Assembly (NCBI GenBank): GCA_027311105.1
Contig: DAICZN010000113.1
Span: forward strand, 1-51,464
Direction of reading: 5' to 3'
Source of the DNA: Gallionella sp.
Lineage (GTDB): Bacteria; Pseudomonadota; Gammaproteobacteria; Burkholderiales; Gallionellaceae
DNA length: 51,464 nt
Shown: in pieces, positions 33,638 to 41,277 of the stretch
How positions within the stretch are numbered: position 1 is the stretch's first letter
Layout of the letters: every line of letters begins with the position of its first letter
Notes under the pieces: generated by a model
The model's input: the letters and a program-made list of their open reading frames with translations, nothing else
Databases searched by the model: none
What the model was told of the DNA's origin: nothing
Made by a program: the position numbers and the translations under genes

Positions 33638-34244
33638 CAACAATCTTCCCGACATGGTCGATATGGTATTCGATCTGGACGGCGGCATGTTACCCGCCGA
33701 CTATCGCTTTGCGCTCTGGACCGCATTGTTGCGCCTGGTCCCACGGTTCGCCGAAGAAAAGCGGGTCGGGGTGCTGCCGTTACGCTCGACAGTCAACAGT
33801 CAGGGTATGTTGCTTGCCAAACGCGCCAAGCTGGCAATACGCATGCCGACCACATTTGCCGGGTCTGCCGCATCCGGCTTGGCCGGGCAGCAACTCGATA
33901 TAGCGGGGAGTGCCATGCGCCTCGGGGCTGCCAAGACGCGCACTATCCAGCCCTACCCGACTATTCACGCCCAACTGGTAACCGGCTCCAGTGATGAAGT
34001 GCTGTTCGTGGAAGACATCGGCAAACAGATGGGGGAGCTGGGCGTTACGGGAAAACTGATCTGCGGCAAGCGCCTGTCCGTCTGCAGCGGCCAAAGAGAC
34101 ATCCATGGCTACAGCCTGGTTCTGCATGACCTGAAACCGGAAGCATCATTACAATTGCAGTATGCCGGCCTGGGTGATGACCGCCAATTTGGTTGCGGCA
34201 TTTTCGTACCCTACAAAGTCATTACCGGCTTGAGTGAAGATTGA
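33630..34244 (+). CDS. Cas6/Cmx6-like RAMP-fold protein without CRISPR
   Basis: A 204-residue protein resembling the Cmx6 type (I-MYXAN) of Cas6: DMVFDLDGGMLPADYRFALWTALLRLVP at the start, then GVLPLRST, LAIRMP, a middle GKRLSV segment and the C-terminal glycine-rich loop GLGDDRQFGCGIFVP, the hallmark of RAMP/Cas6 proteins. True Cas6 enzymes cut CRISPR repeat RNA. No CRISPR array, no other cas gene and no repeat cluster is in the window; the neighbours are sulfur-relay proteins instead. It may therefore process a cellular RNA or serve another role. Conserved linkage to dsr clusters would be the test. Confidence 0.75.
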   Translation: MTDNNLPDMVDMVFDLDGGMLPADYRFALWTALLRLVPRFAEEKRVGVLPLRSTVNSQGMLLAKRAKLAIRMPTTFAGSAASGLAGQQLDIAGSAMRLGAAKTRTIQPYPTIHAQLVTGSSDEVLFVEDIGKQMGELGVTGKLICGKRLSVCSGQRDIHGYSLVLHDLKPEASLQLQYAGLGDDRQFGCGIFVPYKVITGLSED

Positions 34245-34275
34245 GTTTTTTCCTTTTTTTTGATGGAGGTCAGAG

Positions 34276-34605
34276 ATGGGCTATACCGTAGCAGGCAGAG
34301 AAGTTGAAACCGATGATGATGGCTACTTGCTGGAGCCGGATTATGGCGACGAAATTGTAAACGTCATCGCCGCGGCAGAAGGCATTGAGCTGACACCCAG
34401 GCATTGGGAAGTCGTAAAATTCATGCGCGACCAGTACCGCGAACACGGGCACACGCCGAATTTCCGCAATATGCTGAAAGGCGTCAATGAATTCTGGCCC
34501 GAAGCGGACAGCAAAGCGCTGTATGATTTATTTCCGACCGGCCCGGCCAAACAGGGTGCAAAAGTCGCCGGCCTGCCCCAGCCCTATGGCAAGGGCGGCT
34601 ATTGA
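34276..34605 (+). CDS. DsrC/TusE-family protein lacking both catalytic cysteines
   Basis: A 109-residue DsrC-fold protein (VETDDDGYLLEP; TPRHWEVVKFMRDQYREHG; YDLFPTGPAKQGAKVAGLPQPYGKGGY). At the C-terminal arm, CysB is replaced by Gly (KQGAK) and the end is GKGGY, without CysA. It has no cysteine at all, so it cannot carry sulfur like DsrC. Cysteine-less DsrC homologues have been termed RspA and are suspected to be regulatory or structural. It could compete with DsrC for partners such as DsrEFH or DsrAB. Good GGAGG RBS at 34265-34269. Confidence 0.88.
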   Translation: MGYTVAGREVETDDDGYLLEPDYGDEIVNVIAAAEGIELTPRHWEVVKFMRDQYREHGHTPNFRNMLKGVNEFWPEADSKALYDLFPTGPAKQGAKVAGLPQPYGKGGY

Positions 34606-34673
34606 GGCCCATCGGCCCCAAAAGCTGATGCTTCAGGAATTAAGATGTTTCAAAAAATGACAGGACATCCAAC

Positions 34674-35159
34674 ATGAGTACTAAAGACTTGCATGCCAAT
34701 GTAAAGCTGGATATGCGCGGCCAGACCTGCCCCGCACCGCTGCTCGGTGCCAAGCGCGTGGTCGACGACCTGAAAAAGGAACAGGTTCTGCTGCTGATCT
34801 CGGACTGCCCGGGCACCAGGGACGATCTTTTTTCATGGGCGGAGCAGACCCACAACAAGGTGCTGAAAACGGAAACCATGCCGGATGGCGGCACAGGCTA
34901 CTACGTCATGAAAGGCAAGGGAGAATCGCACCAGGCAAATGTCATACTCGACATTCGCGGCGTGCATTGCCCGGGACCCATCGTGGAAGCCAGGAAGCTG
35001 CTGAACGGAATGAAAGTCGGCGAGACCCTCAAGCTCATCAGCAACTGCCCCGGTATCCGCTCCGACATCGTCGGCTGGGCAGACACGACCAGTGTAAAGA
35101 TTGTCAGCACGGTCGAAACGGCCCCGGGCGAATATGAATTTTTCCTGCAAAAGGGCTGA
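34674..35159 (+). CDS. Tandem TusA-domain sulfur carrier
   Basis: A 161-residue protein with two TusA (SirA-like) domains in one chain: residues 8-80 with GQTCPAPLLGAKR and residues 88-160 with GVHCPGPIVEARK. Both CPxP persulfide cysteines are kept, and each domain also has a second cysteine (SDCPGT, SNCPGI). TusA proteins relay sulfur to partners such as DsrE-type proteins or tRNA-thiolation enzymes. A double domain could hand sulfur from one site to the other or hold two partners at once. It follows the DsrC-like gene by 68 bases. Confidence 0.9.
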   Translation: MSTKDLHANVKLDMRGQTCPAPLLGAKRVVDDLKKEQVLLLISDCPGTRDDLFSWAEQTHNKVLKTETMPDGGTGYYVMKGKGESHQANVILDIRGVHCPGPIVEARKLLNGMKVGETLKLISNCPGIRSDIVGWADTTSVKIVSTVETAPGEYEFFLQKG

Positions 35160-35182
35160 CCGGATCTGCCGGCTGACCTGAC

Positions 35183-35779
35183 ATGCGCATCAAAAGCCAA
35201 TGGTTCAAAAGTGACCGCGTAAAGACTCCGCAAGAGATTGCCGGGGCGATGGCGTTCACGATTTGGCGCATCGCCGACAATGCGCTGAAGAATACCCGCA
35301 GGGCAAATTTCGAGATCGCCATCGGCCCGCAGTACTTTTCCTTTATCACCGAATTTCTGGTGTTCCTGATCCAGGTCGCGGACCGTATCGCCCATCGCCA
35401 GTTGTCCGCGGATGACAGATTTGCATTCACCAGCACTTTGGCCAATCGCGTGGCGGAAACCCTGGCGGAAAATCAAAGCCGCCTGATGAATGACAGCATC
35501 ACAAATCACAAGCAGCTTTTTATCGACAAGCTCAACCAGCGCGCCGGAGAATATGCCGAGTTCAACTATGGCGCTGACGGCCCCGAATTCGCCTTCACCC
35601 GTTACCTCGCGTTCTGCATGCGCGAAGTCATGGACGAAAAGGATGTCGAGTGGGTGATCGACCAGATGATGAGCATAGAAGCGCCGGGTGCCGTGGACAT
35701 GGTGGAGAAAACCATGAAGGACCTGTTTGCAAAGGAAGCCGCGCAGACACGCATACGCAGGGTCACCAGCGGCGATTGA
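35183..35779 (+). CDS. Unknown 198-residue helical protein
   Basis: A soluble, largely alpha-helical protein with no recognised domain (AFTIWRIADNALKNTRRANFEI; FLVFLIQVADRIAHRQL; FTRYLAFCMREVMDEKDVEWV). It has few cysteines and no signal peptide or membrane span. It starts 23 bases after the tandem TusA gene and is followed by the dioxygenase gene, so it belongs to the same transcription unit. Function unknown. Confidence 0.7.
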   Translation: MRIKSQWFKSDRVKTPQEIAGAMAFTIWRIADNALKNTRRANFEIAIGPQYFSFITEFLVFLIQVADRIAHRQLSADDRFAFTSTLANRVAETLAENQSRLMNDSITNHKQLFIDKLNQRAGEYAEFNYGADGPEFAFTRYLAFCMREVMDEKDVEWVIDQMMSIEAPGAVDMVEKTMKDLFAKEAAQTRIRRVTSGD

Positions 35780-35806
35780 TGCGCTCCGGTTTGCCCTGAC
35801 CTTCCC

Positions 35807-36682
35807 ATGCAAAATCCGTTCGATCTCGACAACCCCTCGGCTTATCTGCGCTGGCGCGATCACAAGCTGGCCCGCGCTATCTCCGGCGCCGGCGAACTGG
35901 TCGTCGAAGTCAACAAGCCCTACGCCCTGACTGCCGCTGAACATGCCGCGCTGCTGGATCGTTGCCAGCGCGGCAACATGGCGATTTATGCAAGCCACGC
36001 CGCTGCTGACGAAGATACCGTGCGCCGGTTCGGGCTGCAGTGCGGGCTGGCCAGCTTGGACGCCAACTGGCTGGCCGGCGAACAGGGCATTACGCGCGTC
36101 ACCGTATGCGCAGGTGACGGGCAGCGCCAGGCTTATATCCCCTATACCGACCGCGCCATCAAGTGGCACACCGACGGCTATTACAATCCGCCCGAACGGC
36201 TGATACGCGGCATGGTGATGCATTGCGTGCAGAGCGCCGGGCAAGGCGGCGGTAATCGCCTGCTGGACCATGAGATCGCTTACCTGATGTTGCGCGATGA
36301 AAACAGCGACTTCATACGCGCGCTGTCCGCGGCGGATGCGATGACGATACCCGAACGCACCGACGAACAGGGTGTGGCCCGCGCCGCACAGGCCGGTCCG
36401 GTGTTCTCGGTCGACCCGGCCAGCGGGACACTGCACATGCGCTATACCGCCCGCACCCGCAGCATAAAATGGAAACAGGACGCCGCCACATTGGCGGCTG
36501 TGGCCGCTCTGGAAAAACTGCTGGCATCCGCCCTGCCCCATATCCACAGCGTGACACTCGAGCCCGGCATGGGGCTGCTGTGCAACAACGTGCTGCATGA
36601 TCGCGCAGCCTTCAGCGATGAACCGGACAGCCCGCGCCTGCTGTTCCGGGCGCGCTACCACGAGCGCATCACAGCCGGCTGA
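35807..36682 (+). CDS. TauD/TfdA-family Fe(II)/2-oxoglutarate-type dioxygenase
   Basis: A 291-residue protein with the double-stranded beta-helix pattern of the TauD/TfdA family. Iron ligands are visible: His and Asp in KWHTDGYYNP, the distal His in NNVLHDRAAF, and the 2-oxoglutarate-binding Arg in RLLFRARYHER. The substrate is unknown; a family link to sulfonates (taurine) would suit the sulfur context, but homologues also hydroxylate other acids. It is the last gene of the plus-strand accessory set and is 28 bases after the unknown gene. Confidence 0.85.
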   Translation: MQNPFDLDNPSAYLRWRDHKLARAISGAGELVVEVNKPYALTAAEHAALLDRCQRGNMAIYASHAAADEDTVRRFGLQCGLASLDANWLAGEQGITRVTVCAGDGQRQAYIPYTDRAIKWHTDGYYNPPERLIRGMVMHCVQSAGQGGGNRLLDHEIAYLMLRDENSDFIRALSAADAMTIPERTDEQGVARAAQAGPVFSVDPASGTLHMRYTARTRSIKWKQDAATLAAVAALEKLLASALPHIHSVTLEPGMGLLCNNVLHDRAAFSDEPDSPRLLFRARYHERITAG

Positions 36683-36723
36683 CCGCCGCGGCTCCGGATC
36701 GCCCCTATTCCGTGGCCGACAAA

Positions 36724-36751
36724 AAGCCCGCCATCTTTCGACGGCGGGCTT
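36724..36751 (-). terminator. Rho-independent terminator of the FadL-type porin gene
   Basis: Stem AAGCCCGCC/GGCGGGCTT (9 bp) followed by TTTTT on the minus strand. It lies between the convergent dioxygenase and porin genes; a T tract is missing on the plus strand. Confidence 0.8.
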
Positions 36752-36777
36752 CAGGTTTGCGACAACCGGACTGGCGA

Positions 36778-38028
36778 TTACCAGCCGTAAGAAATGCCGA
36801 TCGAGTCCTCGTGCATGCTGATGTTTGCATTGCCGCCGCCAAACCCGGCGGGAATCGATCCGGAACCGTTGACGGTCTGCTGGAAGGCATGTACATAAGC
36901 CACCGTTATTTCAGACTTGTTGGCCAGCGTCCAGGTTGCGCCCAGCGACAAATGGTTCTGCACCACGCCCGGCGCGAGGATGTTCAACAACGACTGGTTG
37001 CTCGGTATCTGCTGGTTGTTGTGGTTGAGTCCGCCGCGCAGTGTCAGCTGGGAATCGTAGACATAACTCATTCCGAGCTTGAACGCCGTCATGTTCTGCC
37101 AGCCGAAGCCCGAACCGTTTGAAGCTCCCAGCGGGGATGCCTGCGGAAAGGTATTGCCAACCGAAGCGACGCCCGAATAATCGATCTGCTCCACATCGAA
37201 TGCCACCGTGGTTGCCTGCGTCGCCTTGACTGCAACACCCACCCCATAGTTGGCCGGGATGTCGAAGTTGCCCTGGCCGGCAAACAGGCCGCTGTAATTG
37301 CTGAAACTGCCCATCTTGGTCTTGGTCTGGTAGGTCGCTCCCAGCGTTACCATAGGCGTGATTTCCCCGGTCCAACCCACCTTCAGGCCGTAGCCGGTGG
37401 ATGTATCCGTACCGTTATCGCTCATTGAAGCAGGGGCGCTAGACATTGAACCCAATGCCGGCCCGTTTAATCCGGTAGCACTGAACATCTGGTAGGCCAG
37501 GTTCAGCGACACGCCCACCGAATTGGTCGCGTTGAGTTTCTTCGACCAGGTCGGCGCGATGAACAACTGTTCCAGGTTGATGCCGAGGTTGCCGCTGGCC
37601 CCAACGGCGCCGAACGGGTTGTTGTTGTACTGGGTATTCATGCCGCCGTTGCCGTAGACAACCACGCCCAGCGCGGTATCGTTGCTGATCATCTTGTTAT
37701 AGCCAAAATCGGGAATGAAGAAGTTGCTCCTGCCATTGCCGTCATAAGAACCATTCAGGCCAGCACCATTACCTGTGATATCGGCGTTGCGGTTAGGCCT
37801 GAACCAGGTCAGCGCGAAATCGGTGCGGTCGCCCACCATCACCATCCCGGCCGGGTTGGCGGCAGCCGCGAAAGCGTCCTGCGGCAGCGCGATGCCCGCG
37901 CCACCCATGGCCTCGGTTTTCGGGCCCACGCCGATCGGAAAGTATCCGTTGGTGGCATGCGCCAGCGGAGACACCATTACACCTGCGGTCAATAGCGAAA
38001 CAAGCAACTTGTTTTTATTCATTTTCAT
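36778..38028 (-). CDS. OmpP1/FadL-family outer membrane transporter
   Basis: A 416-residue outer-membrane beta-barrel with a signal peptide (about 1-25, ending AHA) and the FadL N-terminal signature TNGYFPIGVGPKTEAMGGAGIALPQDAFAAAANPAGM. It ends in an aromatic residue (ISYGW), as barrel proteins do. FadL proteins admit hydrophobic compounds; in sulfur oxidisers a role in taking up hydrophobic sulfur has been suggested, but that is not shown here. The listed ORF starts upstream; ATG 38028 is preferred, with GAGGGGG before it. Confidence 0.88.
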   Translation of the reverse strand: MKMNKNKLLVSLLTAGVMVSPLAHATNGYFPIGVGPKTEAMGGAGIALPQDAFAAAANPAGMVMVGDRTDFALTWFRPNRNADITGNGAGLNGSYDGNGRSNFFIPDFGYNKMISNDTALGVVVYGNGGMNTQYNNNPFGAVGASGNLGINLEQLFIAPTWSKKLNATNSVGVSLNLAYQMFSATGLNGPALGSMSSAPASMSDNGTDTSTGYGLKVGWTGEITPMVTLGATYQTKTKMGSFSNYSGLFAGQGNFDIPANYGVGVAVKATQATTVAFDVEQIDYSGVASVGNTFPQASPLGASNGSGFGWQNMTAFKLGMSYVYDSQLTLRGGLNHNNQQIPSNQSLLNILAPGVVQNHLSLGATWTLANKSEITVAYVHAFQQTVNGSGSIPAGFGGGNANISMHEDSIGISYGW

Positions 38029-38088
38029 GACGATACCCCCTCGATAATTATAGTAAAGAACCCCGTCGTTACGAACAGCCATTGCAAC

Positions 38089-38556
38089 TCAAACAAACAA
38101 ACAGATATCGGTATCCCCGGCAAAACCCATGAACATCGCCGCACCGCCGTATTCGCATTGTTCGATGAATTCGCTCTTGTCGAATTCGAACAGGTCTACC
38201 GTCATCTGGCAGGCGATGAATTTCACCTCCGCTTCCAGGCACAGGTCGCGCAGTTCCTGCAGCGATGCCACGCCGTGTTTCTTGAGCTTCTGCTTCATCA
38301 TCATCGTCGCCATGGATTCCATGCCGGGTAGCATCTGCACCATCACCGGCATCGGCACCGGCATCGGCATTGCGGGATTGGCCAGCGGGCTGATCATCAC
38401 GCTGGACAAATCCTTGCGCAGCAGCTGCAGTCCGTAGAAGGTAAAAAACACCTGCACTTCATAGCCCAGGGCAGCGGCGGTCGAAGCCAGTATGAATGGC
38501 GGATAGGCCATGTCCAGCGTGCCTTTGGTGGCGATGATCGCCATTTTTTTGCTCAT
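38089..38556 (-). CDS. dsrE2: DsrE2-type DsrE/F family protein
   Basis: A 155-residue protein of the DsrE2 group (KKMAIIATKGTLDMAYPPFILASTAAALG; VFFTFYGLQLL). It has a hydrophobic Met/Pro-rich central segment (ANPAMPMPVPMPVMVQMLPG), typical of DsrE2 and perhaps membrane associated. The two conserved cysteines are seen in KFIACQMTVDLF and FIEQCEYGG. DsrE2 works with TusA in cytoplasmic sulfur transfer. ATG 38556 is chosen over the earlier listed start; GGGG precedes it. Confidence 0.92.
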   Translation of the reverse strand: MSKKMAIIATKGTLDMAYPPFILASTAAALGYEVQVFFTFYGLQLLRKDLSSVMISPLANPAMPMPVPMPVMVQMLPGMESMATMMMKQKLKKHGVASLQELRDLCLEAEVKFIACQMTVDLFEFDKSEFIEQCEYGGAAMFMGFAGDTDICLFV

Positions 38557-38600
38557 GTTTTCCCCTTCGAGTATGGTTTGGGTTATGAATGGAAACTGGT

Positions 38601-38828
38601 TTATTTTTTCTTCATGTAAAACGTGTAAGAGCCGCTCGCCTCTTCCATTCCCAGCAGGCTGTTGCCAGTCTGGTCGGCAAAGGCCTGCATATCCTTGACC
38701 GCGCCGCAATCGGTCGCAACCAGTTTCAGCACCTGGCCGGAAGCCATGTCAGAGAGAGCCTTTTTGGTTTTCAGGATAGGCAGGGGGCAAGACAAACCGC
38801 TCGCATCAAATTCTTTGTCAAAGTTCAT
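38601..38828 (-). CDS. tusA: TusA sulfur carrier protein
   Basis: A 75-residue single-domain TusA with the CPxP motif in GLSCPLPILKTKKAL and a second cysteine in VATDCGAV. It delivers persulfide sulfur in the sulfur-oxidation pathway, upstream of DsrE2 or DsrEFH. The tusA-dsrE2 pair commonly follows a rhodanese gene; none is here. RBS AGGAGATGAAATA-ATG is good. Confidence 0.95.
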   Translation of the reverse strand: MNFDKEFDASGLSCPLPILKTKKALSDMASGQVLKLVATDCGAVKDMQAFADQTGNSLLGMEEASGSYTFYMKKK

Positions 38829-38906
38829 TATTTCATCTCCTGCAAGTTATTTAATTACTGCGAAATTGACTTTCGTCATCATGTTGAAACAATGACTACG
38901 GTAACC

Positions 38907-38977
38907 ATTATAAGAATAAGCAGCCAACCAGCGTCCATACCCACAATGGGTTCGTGGAATAACCCATTAGGGTTATT
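38907..38977 (-). promoter_or_regulatory. Two-box operator and promoter upstream of tusA-dsrE2
   Basis: On the minus strand: AATAACCC-TAAT-GGGTTATT, six bases, ACCC-ATTGT-GGGT, 26 bases, TATAAT (38912-38907), giving a start near 38900. The near-perfect -10 and absent -35 fit an activated promoter. Box centres would lie near -45 and -67. The divergent hyf-like operon begins 279 bases away and might share control. Same layout as at dsrA. Confidence 0.65.
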
Positions 38978-39255
38978 TTAATTTCAGGCGCTTATTCTAG
39001 TCACTATTTGCGCTGTGCCAACAACTTGTTGCGCTTGCGCAATTTACCACGCAACTGAATGTACAACACGCTTGCATACATGCCGGAGACTCCCGGCATT
39101 TTCAGCGCCGGCATTTTCGGCAGATTGGAGTCTTGGCGATGATATACGGTTGAGCGGCCTTCACCACTATGATATTGAGGTCAATGGCGCAGAAGGAGTA
39201 GAATCGCCCGCTTGCACAGTTTGGCTAACCAGCAGGCCGGAGAAAAACAATCAGG
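38978..39255 (+). other. Leader region of the hydrogenase-related operon
   Basis: A 278-base region. It contains a direct repeat CCGGCATTTTC(A/G)GC (39092-39122) set inside an inverted repeat AGACTCC (39087-39093) / GGAGTCT (39127-39133). These could form a folded mRNA leader. No small gene can be supported. Confidence 0.4.
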
Positions 39256-41277
39256 ATGGACATGGTCGGGGTATTTCCGTTGGATATTGCTGACGCTATT
39301 ATCGTGTCCTTGATGGCTCTGGGATTGATGGGGCTGGCACTGCAGCACAGCCCGCACCTCATCACCAATATCATTTTTCCGCTTGGCGCGATCGCCTCGC
39401 TGGCGCTTGCCGCAACCGGTTTTTGGGCGCTCGGCGAGCCTGTCAGCCATACAGTATTGCCGCTGGGCCTGCCTGGTCTGCCGCTGCATCTCAGTCTCGA
39501 TCCGCTCTCCGCATTCTTCCTTATCCTGCTGGGTGGGGCATCATTCGGCGTGTCAATATTCAGTGCCGGTTATTTCAAATCCATGCCGGGTAATACGCTG
39601 GGCTTGCTATGCCTTGAATATCACCTGTTCCTGGCCAGCATGGCGCTGGTGTTGCTGGCCGACGATGCCTATATGTTCATGGTGGCGTGGGAAACCATGG
39701 CCTTGTCTTCCTATTTCCTGGTCACCACCGACCACCATGTTCCCGACATCCGCAAGGCCGGTTTTTTGTATCTGCTGATTGCGCACGTCGGGGCTATAGC
39801 GATCCTGCTCAGCTTTGGCGTGATGCAGGGCGGGCATGGAATCGGCGCCTATACCTTTGCGGCGATGCGCGAGGCGCATCTGTCCGCGTTCTGGGCATCG
39901 GTGGCGTTTCTGCTGGCGTTGTTCGGCTTCGGCGCAAAAGCGGGCTTATTGCCGCTGCACGTCTGGCTGCCCGAAGCGCACCCGGCTGCGCCCTCGCCGG
40001 TATCCGCACTGATGAGCGGCATCATGCTCAAAACGGCGATCTACGGCATCCTGCGCGTCACCTTCGATTTGCTCGCCAATTCGCTGAATGGGCAGCAATG
40101 GTGGTGGGGTGTACTGGCGCTGGCGCTGGGCCTGATCACCGCGATCTTCGGCGTGATGTTCGCCGCCGTGCAGGGCGACATGAAACGGCTGCTGGCTTAT
40201 TCCTCGATCGAGAATATCGGGCTGCTGCTGGTGGGGATAGGCCTGGCCATCATCTTCCACGTCTATGGCAAGGACACCCTCGCCGCCCTGTCGCTGACCG
40301 CGACGCTGTACCACAGCCTGAACCACGCGTTCTTCAAGAGCCTGCTGTTCGTCGGCACCGGATCTATCCTGCATGCAACCGGCGAACGCAACATGGGACG
40401 CATGGGCGGATTGATCCGTCAAATGCCGTGGGTCGCGGTGCTGATGCTGGTAGGCGTGCTGTCGATTTCCGGCCTGCCGCCCTTCAATGGTTTCGTTTCG
40501 GAATGGCTGTTGCTGCAGGCCTTCCTGCTGTCGCCGGGCCTGCCCAACAGTTACATCAATATGCTGATACCGGTGGCGGCGGGAGTGATCGCGCTGGCCG
40601 CCGCACTGGCGGCCTATGTAATGGTGAAATTCTACGGGGTGATTTTCCTCGGCCAGACGCGCGGCGAAGTGCGGGAACATGCACACGATGCCGGCATCCG
40701 GGAGCGCATCGGATTAAGCTGGCTGGCATTGGCTTGCGTGGTGCTTGGGCTGGCACCGGTATATGTGGTGCGGCAACTCGACCTGGTGACGCAGATATTG
40801 GTTGGCAAAGGACTGGGCAACGCCACCCCGGGCTGGCTATTCCTCGCCCCGGTTGACATGGAGCGTGCCAGCTACAGCCCGGTATTTTTCCTGCTGGCTG
40901 TGCTGGGCGTGATGCTGGTGACCGCGCTGGTGGTGCATTATTTCTATCACGGCCGGTTGCGCCGCGGCCCGGCATGGGACTGCGGCTATCCCGAACAAAC
41001 TTCGCGCATGCAGGACACTGCCGAGGGATTCGGCCAGCCGATCCGGCGCATCTTCGAACCGTTCTTCCGCATCGAAAGCGAGTTGCCGGGCGCCTTCGAT
41101 GCGCATCCGCGTTATCACGGCCGCAGCGAAGACCGTCTCTGGTACGCGCTGTATCTGCCGATCAAACGCATCACCGAAAAGCTCTCGTCCTGGGCATCGC
41201 TGCTGCAGCACGGGCGCATCCATCTGTACCTGACATATACTTTTGTGACGCTGCTGGTGTTGCTGGCGTTTGTATGA
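39256..41277 (+). CDS. hyfB: HyfB-like proton-pumping subunit of a hydrogenase-related complex
   Basis: A 673-residue antiporter-like membrane protein (NuoL/HyfB/MrpA family) with about 16 helices. Conserved parts: PLSAFFLILLGGASFGVSIFS, WETMALSSYFLV, LFGFGAKAGLLPLHVWLPEAHPAAPSPVSALMSG and KRLLAYSSIENIGLLLVG with the Lys and Glu/His residues of the proton channel. The long C-terminal tail after residue 560 (PAWDCGYPEQTSRMQDTAEGFGQP) is as in HyfB/HycC. ATG 39256 or 39262 could be the start. First of six tightly packed genes. Confidence 0.9.
   Translation: MDMVGVFPLDIADAIIVSLMALGLMGLALQHSPHLITNIIFPLGAIASLALAATGFWALGEPVSHTVLPLGLPGLPLHLSLDPLSAFFLILLGGASFGVSIFSAGYFKSMPGNTLGLLCLEYHLFLASMALVLLADDAYMFMVAWETMALSSYFLVTTDHHVPDIRKAGFLYLLIAHVGAIAILLSFGVMQGGHGIGAYTFAAMREAHLSAFWASVAFLLALFGFGAKAGLLPLHVWLPEAHPAAPSPVSALMSGIMLKTAIYGILRVTFDLLANSLNGQQWWWGVLALALGLITAIFGVMFAAVQGDMKRLLAYSSIENIGLLLVGIGLAIIFHVYGKDTLAALSLTATLYHSLNHAFFKSLLFVGTGSILHATGERNMGRMGGLIRQMPWVAVLMLVGVLSISGLPPFNGFVSEWLLLQAFLLSPGLPNSYINMLIPVAAGVIALAAALAAYVMVKFYGVIFLGQTRGEVREHAHDAGIRERIGLSWLALACVVLGLAPVYVVRQLDLVTQILVGKGLGNATPGWLFLAPVDMERASYSPVFFLLAVLGVMLVTALVVHYFYHGRLRRGPAWDCGYPEQTSRMQDTAEGFGQPIRRIFEPFFRIESELPGAFDAHPRYHGRSEDRLWYALYLPIKRITEKLSSWASLLQHGRIHLYLTYTFVTLLVLLAFV

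Noticed and set aside
33630-34244. Presence of a CRISPR-Cas system because of the Cas6-like gene
   Set aside because: No repeat-spacer array or other cas gene can be seen in the window, so only an orphan RAMP protein is called.
34901-36661. 586-residue minus-strand ORF
   Set aside because: Overlaps three convincing plus-strand genes and has no domain.
40974-41276. N-terminal extension of HyfC listed in the ORF track
   Set aside because: It lies in the wrong frame over the hyfB end; the conserved NuoH-type sequence starts at 41277.
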